64,000 bases of DNA, from NCBI GenBank assembly GCA_947462335.1, contig OX381720.1, forward strand, positions 4,781,501 through 4,845,500, in the 5' to 3' direction. Position 1 is the first letter of the stretch, and each line of letters begins with the position of its first letter. This DNA comes from Harmothoe impar (taxonomy: Eukaryota; Annelida; Polychaeta; Phyllodocida; Polynoidae). The notes under the pieces were generated by a model. That model saw only the letters and a program-made list of their open reading frames with translations. It was not told the origin of the DNA and searched no databases. Positions 11,425-21,355 of the stretch are shown here, one piece after another. Both the position numbers and the translations under genes were made by a program.

Positions 11425-11589
11425 CTGTGAAAGTACTTATATTCACGGGTGTAAACTTTCGCTGGGGTGGCAAAAAAGACTAATTTGCAGGTATTTATTC
11501 CATACTGTAGCATATAAGAATTTCGCGGATTTTTCATTTCCGTGAATATAGCGAAAATATATACCCAGCGAAATAAAGTACGACCACAG
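11425..11589. mobile_element. TA-flanked MITE, copy 2 only
   Basis: A 165-bp insertion begins CTGTGAAAGTAC and ends GTACGACCACAG, flanked by TA (11423-11424 and 11590-11591). Copy 1 has the empty site GTAATTAGGCAG near 1878-1887. The TA duplication and imperfect inverted ends fit a Tc1/mariner-type MITE. Similar sequences with GCGAAAATATGTACAGCGCG occur near 31305-31380 and 40320-40383. Confidence 0.78.
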
Positions 11590-11623
11590 TAGGCAGTTCT
11601 TATAACAGCAATACCCTCTCTAT

Positions 11624-11832
11624 TATATCATCATCAACTATCATAATATAAAACACATTATCATCAATAATATCAATAATTATTAGTAATGACTACCAAA
11701 AGCCAGGACTTCTCCACACATGCCATAAAGGCATTCCACTTAAAATTAGTGACATATTTGATCAAGGTAATCATTAACACAACAGTTGGACCTATGGCGG
11801 GAGCAGCTCCATAAACGCTCCCACATCCAGAC
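11624..11832 (-). other. Inverted segment relative to copy 1 (1916-2119)
   Basis: This block is the reverse complement of copy 1 1916-2119, with short indels. The left breakpoint follows the shared TACCCTCTCTAT. On the right the match to copy 1 resumes only at about 14492, after inserted sequence. Confidence 0.75.
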
Positions 11833-12199
11833 AATATTTTTCTTTTTTTGGAGGGGAGTAAAATGAGGCCCAGAATGAAACCATAAATGTGGATGCTCTG
11901 CCAGAGTAACCTCTCTCAAGAAACTCACACAGTGTTACTCACACAGAGGATCACATTTAATGGCCCGCTGGACCTGATTTTTTCAGTGATTTGCCAGATG
12001 GTGCACTAGAACAGGCTGTGACGTGGTGATTTGGCAAAATCTGGCCCTCACTTACATTGACATGCGCGTGCAATCGTCAACTACACGTACAATTGGCAAC
12101 AAAATGAGACCTCGTTCAAAACCTGTTTTAATTGTTGTCTACAAGCATCGACTATGGCAACAATTGCCATCGATTTGAGACCTCGTTTTTCATTTCTGG

Positions 12200-13172
12200 G
12201 CATGGTTTCGAACCAAATAGTGCAGCATACCACCTGACTCAGTGCCCTTGTAGCCTGAGATGTCTGTGTGGGCCGAGACTGAGCACAAACCAAATCGTGC
12301 ATCATACCACGTGACTCAGTGCCTTTGTAGCCTGAGATGTCTGTGTGGGCCGAGACTGAGCGCAAACCAAATTGTGCAGCATACCACGTGACACAGTGCC
12401 TTTGTAGCCTGAGATGTCTGTGTGGGCAGAGACTGAGCACAAACCAAATCGTGCATCATACCACGTGACTAAGTGCCTTTGTAGCCTGACATGTCTGTGT
12501 GGGCCGAGACTGAGCACAATCCAAAATCGTGCATCATACCACGCGACTCAGTGCCTTTGTAGCCTGAGATGTCTGTGTGGGCCGAGACTGAGCACAAACC
12601 AAATCGTGCAGCATACCACGTGACTCAGTGCCCATGTCGCCTGAGATGTCTGTGTGGGCCGAGACTGAGCACAAACCAAATGGTGCATCATACCACCTGA
12701 CACAGTGCCTTTGTAGCCTGAGATGTCTGTGTGGGCCGAGACTGAGCACGAACCAAATGGTGCAGCATACCACCTGACTAAGTGCCCGTGTAGCCTGAGA
12801 TGTCTGTGTGTGCCGAGACTGAGCGCAAACCAATTGGTGCATCATACCACGCGACTCAGTGCCTTTGTAGCCTGAGATGTCTGTGTGGGCCGAGACTGGG
12901 CGCGAACCAAATGGTGCAGCATACCACCTGACTGAGTGCCCTTGTAGCCTGAGATGTCTTTGTGGGCCGAGACTGAGCACGAACCAAATGGTCGAGCATA
13001 CCACCTGACTCAGCGCCCATGTAGCCTGAAATGTCTGTGTGGGCCGAGACTGAGCATGAACCAAATGGCACAGCATACCACGTGACACAGTGCCTGTGTA
13101 GCCTGAGATGTCTGTGTGGGCCGAGACTGAGCGGGAACCAAATGGTGCAGCATACCACGTGACACAGTGTCG
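12200..13172. repeat. 77-bp tandem repeat array, 12 units
   Basis: Twelve units with a near-constant 77-bp period each contain GTAGCCTGAGATGTCTGTG, GGGCCGAGACTGAGC and CATACCACGTGAC. Units differ by scattered substitutions, and several include CACGTG. A 77-bp period is not a multiple of three, so the three minus-strand frames are all visited; they happen to lack stops for long runs. There are no spacers of the CRISPR type. The array lies 200 bp upstream of a tRNA gene and of an assembly gap. Confidence 0.9.
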
Positions 13173-13373
13173 ATGCATCCGGCAGCCTGTGTATTATATG
13201 CAAATTACTGTGTGTTATATGCAAATTACTTTGCTGTCCCCATTAACATATAACCAGGTGACTCCCCTTCCACTAGAGAGATGTGATACTGCACCTCCCT
13301 GTCCCCAGTGCTCATATGCATGCCCCTTTCACACATGAATCTGTATTATATTTTGTCCTCCTCTCATGACTCT

Positions 13374-13446
13374 GCCTTGATAGCTCAGTTGGGAGAGCGT
13401 TAGACTGAAGATCTGAAGGTTCCCGGTTCGATCCCGGGTCTGGGCA
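13374..13446 (+). tRNA. tRNA-Phe (GAA)
   Basis: A 73-base cloverleaf. The D-arm contains TAGCTCAGTTGGGAGAG (A box). The anticodon loop CTGAAGA sits in a TTAGA/TCTGA stem, giving anticodon GAA. The T-arm is CCCGG TTCGATC CCGGG (B box). The discriminator is A, and a TTTTT pol III terminator follows at 13451-13455. The acceptor stem (GCCTTGA with TCTGGGC) has a U-U mismatch and a G-U pair, so this is either a divergent functional copy or an early pseudogene. Confidence 0.88.
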
Positions 13447-13474
13447 GACAATTTTTCTTCTGTCCATGTATTAC

Positions 13475-13674
13475 NNNNNNNNNNNNNNNNNNNNNNNNNN
13501 NNNNNNNNNNNNNNNNNNNNNNNNNNNNNNNNNNNNNNNNNNNNNNNNNNNNNNNNNNNNNNNNNNNNNNNNNNNNNNNNNNNNNNNNNNNNNNNNNNNN
13601 NNNNNNNNNNNNNNNNNNNNNNNNNNNNNNNNNNNNNNNNNNNNNNNNNNNNNNNNNNNNNNNNNNNNNNNNNN
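13475..13674. other. Assembly gap (200 N)
   Basis: Exactly 200 unknown bases, a common placeholder size. The gap separates the tRNA region from an ankyrin coding fragment that starts abruptly, so gene sequence is probably missing or collapsed here. Confidence 0.98.
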
Positions 13675-13926
13675 AAAGCCAGGTGGGTAGACAGGACTGC
13701 CCTACAAGAAGCAGTAGACCTAAGTTACAGTGATGTTGTCAAGATGCTTCTTGATGTTGATGCTAAATGCACAACATCTGATGGGACACAAAGCCCACTG
13801 ACATTGACACTATGGAATCATGAGTTCCCTTGTCCACCTGATCTCATTGAACTGCTGTTAAAACATGGTGCAAATCCCAATGCCCATAATTATCAATTTG
13901 AGAGTATTCCTCTGTTAAATGCAATT
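13675..13926 (+). pseudogene. Third ankyrin-repeat fragment, truncated on both sides
   Basis: The open frame translates to about 84 residues of the same ankyrin family: RTALQEAVDL, VVKMLLDVDAKC, PPDLIELLLKHGANPN and PLLNAI. It starts at the assembly gap. Homology stops at 13926, where A-rich and C-rich low-complexity sequence begins. It differs from the corresponding parts of copies 1 and 2, so it is a further paralogue or a diverged internal repeat. I call it partial; whether it is part of a functional gene beyond the gap cannot be seen. Confidence 0.7.
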
Positions 13927-14221
13927 CCAAAAAAAAAATATATATATATGGCTCCCCTCAAGACAAGTCGGAATTCTCCCCCCCCCCCCCCCTCTCCTTC
14001 TTTGAACTATAGGAACATGCTGGCTTTTTTTGGCCAAAAAGGGGTGGAATCTCTCTAGAGGGGTCGAAATCCTTTTGCCCACCCCACCTCTTATGCACTA
14101 TTATAAACGCAGGCAAAACCCAAGGAGTCGAAATTTTGAAGTAATACCAAAAATGATGGAAAGTTTTATTTGAAAGGAGAATATGATATATGGTGAAAAA
14201 AAATTAGGTAGGATGAGTATT

Positions 14222-14475
14222 TCAAAAAAGGTAAGGCAAAAAAAAGGATTGTTTCAGGTCACCCGACCGACCCTATCAAAACAGGGCCGACCCTACTTCT
14301 TTTCTTTATGCAATTTTGAAGAACTTTTCATATTTTTGCCCTTTTTTGGTCAGTTTGAGGGTCTTTGGAGAGGCTGGCTAATACTTTCATGTTTAAAGCA
14401 GTAGTCTTTTTTTTTATCTACCGACCCTACATTTTCTTGCTATGTTACCTGAAACATACCTTTTTTTTGGCCTAA
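14222..14475. mobile_element. MITE of the GGTTTGTTTCAGGT family
   Basis: The left end reads AGGCAAAAAAAAGG then TTGTTTCAGGTCACCCGACC. The right end reads TGTTACCTGAAACATACC then TTTTTTTTGGCC. The interior carries GGGCCGACCCTAC and T-rich runs. Non-coding; same family as 4913-5189. Confidence 0.6.
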
Positions 14476-14713
14476 GGTAAGCATGAAACAAAATGTCAGA
14501 GGTCGGCCCTGCTGCATCATGACGGGACTGCAAATGCTGCATCTACCCACAAGCCATATATGCATCACCCATGCAGGCAGCAGTGAGTCGACAAGTATAC
14601 AATGCAATATCATTAGTTTGGAATCAATTCAAAGTATATGGTAGACAGGGGATATTTTAACTACCTGCTGGTTCTACCTGTTTTTACATGACCAACATGT
14701 AGGAGATCTGACC

Positions 14714-14999
14714 AGGCCAAAAAAAAAAGAAGGTTTGTTTCAGGTCACCCGACCGACCCTATCAAAACAGGGCCGACCCTACTTTTTTTTATGCAATTTT
14801 GAAGAAATTTTTACACTTTTTTTGGTCAATTTTAGGTTAACAAAAATTTTGAATTTTTTTTTCACATTTTTACACTTTTTTGGTATCGCAGAGGGGCTGT
14901 AAAAGTAAAAAAGTAAAAAAAAAAAAAAGATCCGACCTACCGACCCTAGAGTTTCATCCCATGTTACCTGAAACAACACTTTTTTTTTTATTTGGCCCC
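14714..14999. mobile_element. MITE of the GGTTTGTTTCAGGT family, copy 2 only
   Basis: The element begins GGCCAAAAAAAAAAGAAGG and ends TTTTATTTGGCC, with inner TTGTTTCAGGTCACCCGACC facing GTTACCTGAAACA. Copy 1 has the uninterrupted sequence CTGACCAGCATTAG near 2494-2507. The flanks repeat CAG/CCAG, giving a 3-4 bp target duplication. It is absent from copy 1, so it is polymorphic between the duplicates. Confidence 0.7.
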
Positions 15000-15310
15000 A
15001 GCATTAGACTGATGAGGAATTACTCCCAACACAGACACTCTGTGTACAGAGCAAACATGCTAAAAGCCACAAGAATCGATTCAGCCTGCAAGCCAACAAT
15101 AATGTATTTACAGAAGCATCATTCAGGTTAAGATACTGACAATGTACGTCTACCTGCGTTCCCGGTTATCTGCAGCATTAGCAGTCCTGAACAGAGTATG
15201 CTGTATCATTGTTAGCTGGGATACATACCTCCACAGCACCACATCTCAAACTCTGTGAACATTTAAGTATCCTATATAATCCACTCAGTGCTGTTGCGTA
15301 CATTTACGTC

Positions 15311-16360
15311 ATGATGGACTTCATGGGAAATCAAACATATCCTGATGATGTTTCATCTGGCAGCACCCCAAGCAACAATTTCACAACTACCTTCAAACCA
15401 AACTATCTAATCCTCTCAGCTGATGAAACCACCTCATCAACTTTATGCGGAATCGGGACGGTGTTGAACAGTCTTATTATCATTGTGATACTTTACGGTT
15501 CCCTCATGAGGACCTCTGTCTTCATGATCTTGCTCTTTGTCCTTGCTGTATTTGATACTATAGCATTATGGTTAGTTGTTTTAGTTGATCTTGAGATATA
15601 TAGTTCATCATCCTCCTATGTATCACTGTGGATCTGCCGTATAAATTTGTTTGCCCATAACACAGCTTCTAATGTGTCTTCTTGGTTAATTGTATTGATT
15701 GCAGCAGAACGTGCTATAGCTGTATTCTACCCATTTAAAGTGAACATTTACTGCACCAGAAAGAAGTCAATCAGCACTATCTTGATTCTAATCATTGTGA
15801 TGTGTATTATGGATCTTCCAATCTTATTCACCTGTAAAGTCACCACAGTTAATGGGATAGAATATTGTCATACGTTTGGATCAGGATCTCTGACTGAAGC
15901 TATTTATTCAGTTCTTCTTGCATGTGTCTACTGCATCATCCCCTTCTGTACTATCTCTATATTAAATGTGCTGACACTGAGAAAAGTCTATTTGAACAGA
16001 AAGTTCAGAGCTAAGCACGGGACAGGTCAACCAGGAAAAGCTAGCGATATGACTACAAGTTTAACCATCACAATGTTTGCAGTGTGCGCTGTCTTTGCAG
16101 TGACTACTTTACCTGGAAAGGTTCTTGGTATTATCCATACAATATCAAAGTATATTGGAATCAACTTCAGCATCCATCAGAAATATTTCTTCATCATATA
16201 TAATTTAGACAATATTAACCACAGTGTCAATTTTATCATTTACTGTCTAACCGGATCTCTGTTTAGAAAAACATTTGTTGGTCTTTTTGAGGTCTGCAAA
16301 GTTAAAAAGCCATCAGGCCCTACTAAAGACTTGATTGCAACAGTAGAAACACAAATCTAA
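15311..16360 (+). CDS. Class A GPCR, copy 2
   Basis: A 349-residue intronless receptor, the same length as copy 1 and about 96-97% identical by eye. Changes cluster in the N-terminus (ETTTST to ETTSST), TM1 (ILNGS to ILYGS), the TM6-TM7 loop (Q to K, E to K, Y to H, D to N) and the C-terminal tail (LGPSND to SGPTKD). All structural hallmarks are kept: seven hydrophobic segments, the WIC and IEYC cysteines, ERA in place of DRY, and NFIIY in TM7. Several loop changes are charge-altering and lie on the extracellular side, which could affect ligand contact. The upstream MITE of copy 1 is missing here. Confidence 0.87.
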   Translation: MMDFMGNQTYPDDVSSGSTPSNNFTTTFKPNYLILSADETTSSTLCGIGTVLNSLIIIVILYGSLMRTSVFMILLFVLAVFDTIALWLVVLVDLEIYSSSSSYVSLWICRINLFAHNTASNVSSWLIVLIAAERAIAVFYPFKVNIYCTRKKSISTILILIIVMCIMDLPILFTCKVTTVNGIEYCHTFGSGSLTEAIYSVLLACVYCIIPFCTISILNVLTLRKVYLNRKFRAKHGTGQPGKASDMTTSLTITMFAVCAVFAVTTLPGKVLGIIHTISKYIGINFSIHQKYFFIIYNLDNINHSVNFIIYCLTGSLFRKTFVGLFEVCKVKKPSGPTKDLIATVETQI

Positions 16361-17009
16361 TAATTGGGGTCCCAGTGCCTCCCTGCCATTTTTGACCGAT
16401 TCCACTGTAGGAATATATCATAAAAGGCTGACTGTTAGGAAACAGTGGTGTTTAGACTGTATTCTACACCAAGTGCATAAACTGGGTCAATACACTCTCA
16501 CAACGGAGGTTGCCTATAGTAAGGTACAGTGTGGGACACTCTGAATGTCAGCCATTTGTTTGCACTGCCCCCTGTTAGATGACATAGGAGGTGGTAGACA
16601 AACACAAAAATGCTTAAAATCTCAAATATAAAGTACTTCTTACGTTCTGGTATAGCAGCGTGTAACTGAATCAGGATATAAGTAAGGTCTGCACCATTTG
16701 GGGTATCTAATTTCACTCAGATTGTCCCTAGTGCGCCCTACACAGCAGGTGGTAGTCGAAGGATTCCCCACACTGTTAGTAATAAATCAGAACATCTGTC
16801 TGGAGAATGGAATGACCTAGTTAATGCACGTGTTCTACACATGTATGGTATCTGACTGGATAACAGTAATATATTTGGAAGCAGCGGCAAATGGTAGTTC
16901 AGTATATGTAACCCAGGGGGCGCCCCAAGCTGGCCCCACCTGCCATATCCGCCCACCGCTCGGTCAGTCTGTGGTAGTTAGCCGTTGGATAAGGTTCAAT
17001 TTTTTCTTA
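16361..17009. other. Intergenic, no gene seen
   Basis: The first 110 bases match the GPCR copy 1 flank, then the sequence diverges. I see no coding or RNA gene. Confidence 0.45.
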
Positions 17010-17430
17010 TATATGAAGGGCCACGCGTAGGCATATGGCTGGGATATGCTCACTCGTTATGTTTTTGCTTATTATTAAGCAGGTACTTAAACACCTGTTT
17101 TGGACATGTTGTAACTTTTTAACGTTGGATGTTGTGAGACCATTGTAAATAGATGAACAGTAATCAATTACAGAGAGTATAGCTTGTTTATATATAAGAC
17201 AGGCTGTTGCAATTGATAGCAATGATACCAAGGTATTCATAGCCAGTGCGGTGGTTAAGGTATGTCCTCCCATTTTAATGGTTGGGTTAGAATGATTTCT
17301 GAGTTCATTACACATTAGCATTTGGGATTTGCCTGCGTTGATGCATAATAGTTGGGGATCCAGTCTGGGATCTTTGGGAAGAGCTGACATGGAGGCCAAT
17401 ACTTGGTATGAGGAGTGGACTAAGGTAATT
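17010..17430 (-). pseudogene. LINE reverse-transcriptase C-terminal fragment, copy 2
   Basis: Matches 5396-5775 of copy 1, with the same CINAGKSQMLMC and VKKLQHVQNRCL motifs on the minus strand. It marks the right end of the duplicated unit; the match ends at 17428. No RT catalytic region. Confidence 0.6.
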
Positions 17431-17544
17431 TGAGGGTGCTGATTCCATTTCTGATATGTATGAAATGATATCTAGGTCGGCACAAGGTCAAAATTAAGGT
17501 CAAAGGTCAAGTTTTGGAGAGACAAATTGTAAAGGGTATTTTGT

Positions 17545-17945
17545 GCCCACATGATACAACATGTCCACATCACTTTATATAAATGTCCACAGCCTACCAT
17601 CACAAAGTGTCCACATAATACAATTAATTTGTCCATAGCCTTTCATCACAAAGTGTCTGCAAGATACAGCTTGTCCACAGCCTTCCATCACAAAGTGCCC
17701 ACAAATACAGTTTGTCCACACTCAACATCTCAAAATGTCTACAAAATATAGCTTGTCCACAGTCAGTCACTACCCCAAGAGTCCTCAAACCACAAATTGT
17801 CAACAGCATTCTGTGCCATAATGTCCACAAACACACTTTGTCCACAAGAAGCCATCACAATATGTCCATAATGCACACTTTGTCCACAGAAAGCATCATG
17901 AAGTGTCCACAGTAAACATTTTGTCCACACAATTTCATCACATTC
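17545..17945. repeat. Tandem repeat, unit about 49 bp
   Basis: About eight degenerate units with the phrases TTGTCCACAG, CATCACAAAGTGTCCAC and AAATACAG in order. Non-coding minisatellite. Confidence 0.7.
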
Positions 17946-19729
17946 AATGAAAACATCCCTTCGGCTTTGAACAGCATAGTTAACAAAAAATAGACATAAT
18001 GCAGTACCTTGTTTTCCTGGTCTTATGGGGACTCTTAATTTACTGTTAACAAACACTTTGTAAAATAGTTTTCTTCCTTCCATGGAGACTTTGTAATGTT
18101 GTATGTAGACAGAATTATGAATTGCACAGGAAGCATCAAGGAAAGGGCATCAAGTGTAATTGAAGTTTGGAAACAAATGTCAGGGTAATGCTCTAGGCAG
18201 TTTAAAGGTGCTGGTGCACCGAAGTCGCTAGTGCAGCTCACATTGACATCCCCTCTTGTGGGTGATTCAGGTACTAATGTTATGATGGGTTACACAATGT
18301 TAGCTAAATGTAGGTAGGACGACATAATTTTAGAAAATGGTCAGAATTTACCATATGGTATCTCAAAATGACGGGTAGATCAATTGGATTTTGGATATGT
18401 AACTCTCATTGATCTGCCATTGATAGATCATTTTCTATGAATTTTTGAAAAATAAAAGTTGAGATAATCAACCTGTCAATCCCCTCCACTGTTACTCTTT
18501 CTTGGAGTGGTCCTAGGCTGCTTCCCAGCTCTAAACTCGAGGCAGGGCTGGGAATACCCTAACTTTGAAGGGGCCTGGAGAATTCCCTTTAAAAGATATC
18601 ATTATTCTGTTTTTTACATTGGATTCGTAAAACTCTTTTCTGTCAGATCCATGAGCTAAATATGATGTGAGGTGCTTGAATAATATTTTCCTGACAATTT
18701 CCTGAGAGTGGCAATTCTAGAGTAATTACCTCATTCTAGGAGAACCCCTATCGCCAATTTTCGCCAGCATATTTCTGCACCAAACTAAAAGAACATCATT
18801 CACAAAGTTATAGGCTACCTAATGGTGGGGGGTTTTGGGGGGTTGTAGGGGGTACCTGACTATATAAATTGCCTGGAAAGATGTTGGAATTTAATCACAA
18901 ATGGTTTTATTTAGTAATTTTTGTGACAGAAAGTAAAACAAGATACCTACAAAATCTGCTCTGTCAGGAGAGTACATATGTATAAGATAACAAAAACATA
19001 AATGAAAATGTTCATGAATGACCCCCCCCCCCCTTTTCTCTGAAGGTAGCACCAGTGCCTCCCCTTTAGAAACCATTCCAATCTACCTCTCTGCAGTGCA
19101 TCTGTATTTATTTTACCAATTTATATCTCAGTACCTCATTGCCCTGACCACTTCAGATGTGTCAGCTTCCCCCCTCCTGCGATATGTCATTTGATATTGT
19201 AAAATGTCTCATTGCTGAGTAATTGATGATTTCATTTTGGCTGTTTAGCACTATGACACATACAGACCCGGTAAACCGGCTCCTGATTGCCCTACCTACT
19301 AAATGTCCAGGAAGAAGATGAAAGGTATCTACAATTATTCTGCTCAGCAGGGGTCACAGCAGGTGGTATCTGCCCCCAAAATCCATGTGAGCAGCTCATA
19401 CCCCATACTGTGAGGAGGTGTCACAAGGAGTGGGTGGGTTACATCTACAAAGAGATGGGCAGATTATAATGTGTCTATATTATGTAATGTTATGATTTAA
19501 CACATATAGCCAACAAAACAGCCAAGATATGATGGAGGGGGCAGGGGGCAACCCTGGAGGAAGGGGAAAGTCTGAACCAAGCCTGGAGGAGTTTGGCCTC
19601 TTGATTATATAATGCCAGCTAGTGGCCACATCATTAGAAGCAGAAAGGACTGGGTGCACCAGCCACTTTAAGTCATACAGATACCTTGGAGGAAGTGACC
19701 TTTACCTAAACCATGGTCAACCATGGTCA
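17946..19729. other. Intergenic, no gene seen
   Basis: No convincing coding region, RNA gene or element. It includes a C-rich run at 19022-19033 and short G runs near 18825-18855. Confidence 0.4.
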
Positions 19730-20680
19730 CACAGAGAAAAGAAGTAGAATTACAGTGACTCTCAATTGGGAGTCTGGCACTGAACACTGACGTAACTGTC
19801 CCCATGACTCTAAAGTGACTCCATATCATTAGGGAGTCTAGGTGTGCTGACTCCATTTGCATATAGAGTCCAACAGGAGTGGAAATCGGATAACTCCATA
19901 AAAAAATCTGTTTGACACTATTATTGGAGGGAATCAAAATAGATCATGCAAGGAGATCCCTTCTCCTTGCTTTCATCATTTACATCAGTCTGAATGGTGG
20001 GACTAATTCACCAGAAAAAAAGCTTCAGAGCTTTTATTTACTTGATCTCAGCCATCAAGTTTATAATCCTTCCATAGTTGAAACAGTGAAATGCTTTAAC
20101 ATCAACATTTACCCACAGAAATGATGTCTATGCTTCTATTGTACCTTATTTTGGTCTATTTCACATAATTAAATATTTTCTTTAGTCCATGTACTTATTA
20201 TCAGACATTCCTACTATAAGCATAAGTATAACTAAGTTCTGTCTTGATCAGATGAAGAGGGCCATTTTAAAACCATTACGAATGGCACTGTTCTAGAAAA
20301 ACTCTAAAAATCATATTGCGAGGCCCTCTAGTGAAAGAGTTCAGAACTGGTGATATACATGTATTGAAAGTTTCAGTTTGATAGTCAGGATAGTTTAGGG
20401 AGTCAAATGGAGTCGGCTACACATGACTCCCTATGGAGTTGTGACTCCCCTGTATGGAGTCCTCCTGGTCATGACTCCTTAGGATGGGAGTCAATGTGAG
20501 GTAGGGAGTCAATTAGCTGTGACTCTCTTAGAACAGGAGTCATTACAGAGTTATTATAGAGTCCCACTAATATTAGGGAGTCATATTAGAGTCCTGGGGA
20601 GAGTTACCTCAGTGATCGGGGCCAGACTCCCATTTTAGAGTCACAGTGATGCTACTTCTTTTCTCTGTGCAGGCAACCTA
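19730..20680. mobile_element. Foldback element with GAGTC-rich inverted arms
   Basis: The left arm (about 19730-19905) starts ACAGAGAAAAGAAGTAG and continues CAGTGACTCTCAATTGGGAG. Its reverse complement recurs at about 20490-20680 (GCTACTTCTTTTCTCTGTG at the outer end). The arms are packed with GAGTC/GACTC motifs. The roughly 580-bp centre is non-coding. I found no clear target duplication. Confidence 0.65.
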
Positions 20681-21062
20681 TATATCCCATATGAGAGTAT
20701 GATGATTATCATAAAAGAAAAATTCCATCTACATAATCATAATTTAGATGGAAATGGATTGTCTTAAATCAAAGCTTGACCTTTGACCTTAAATTTGACC
20801 TTGTTCCGACCTAGATACAGCTTTACAAATGGCGGAATCAGATTCAGCATCCTCAAATTAACCTGATCCAACCCTCATAACAAGTATTGGTTTCCATGTC
20901 AGGTCAAAGTTAAATATTGACATTCTGCCTGCTTGGATCCCCAACTATAAAAGATTTGCCCTGTCTACCTCCAAAGTTTGTGCCATGTTGCTTCTTGCAA
21001 TAATGGCTATGTACTTACATTGCAGCGCATCGTGGAAATTAGAGCCAAAATGTAGCACTTGT

Positions 21063-21220
21063 TGTATCGTTCATCGCTATTGTCGTAAAACTAGCGCTAA
21101 CCGGATGTCCGCAATAAACGCATGCGCACAACGCTCTTACAGACCACGTTGCCTCATCGTGACAAGTTCTTTACTGTAGATGTTTTGTTAGTTAGAATTA
21201 TGCTTTAACAAGACAACACA
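21063..21220 (+). repeat. 5' LTR
   Basis: 158 bp, TGTATCGTTC to GACAACACA, repeated at 25192-25349 with two substitutions. Preceded by the target duplication CTTGT. Confidence 0.93.
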
Positions 21221-21235
21221 TGGTGTCAGGAAGTG
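21221..21235 (+). promoter_or_regulatory. Primer-binding site
   Basis: TGGTGTCAGGAAGTG starts directly after the 5' LTR. The first 11 bases complement a tRNA ending TCCTGACACCA, as in some animal tRNA-Leu; the tRNA identity is inferred. Confidence 0.7.
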
Positions 21236-21355
21236 AATCTAAGAAGTGGAAACCAACAGAGAATCTGAATAGGTTTGAAACTTTGATGAACTTTGGAGGG
21301 AAGTAAGTGAATTTACTCTAATAATTTCTACAGTACCTGTTTGAAGCAAGACAAG

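Noticed and set aside
12200..13172. CRISPR-like array
   Set aside because: Units are head-to-tail without unique spacers, and the DNA is eukaryotic.
12200..13178. Long minus-strand reading frames across the 77-bp array as a protein gene
   Set aside because: The frame follows the tandem repeat, the unit length is not divisible by three, and the product is a frame-shifted repetition with no known domain.
13466..13690. Reading frame over the assembly gap
   Set aside because: It consists of unknown bases.
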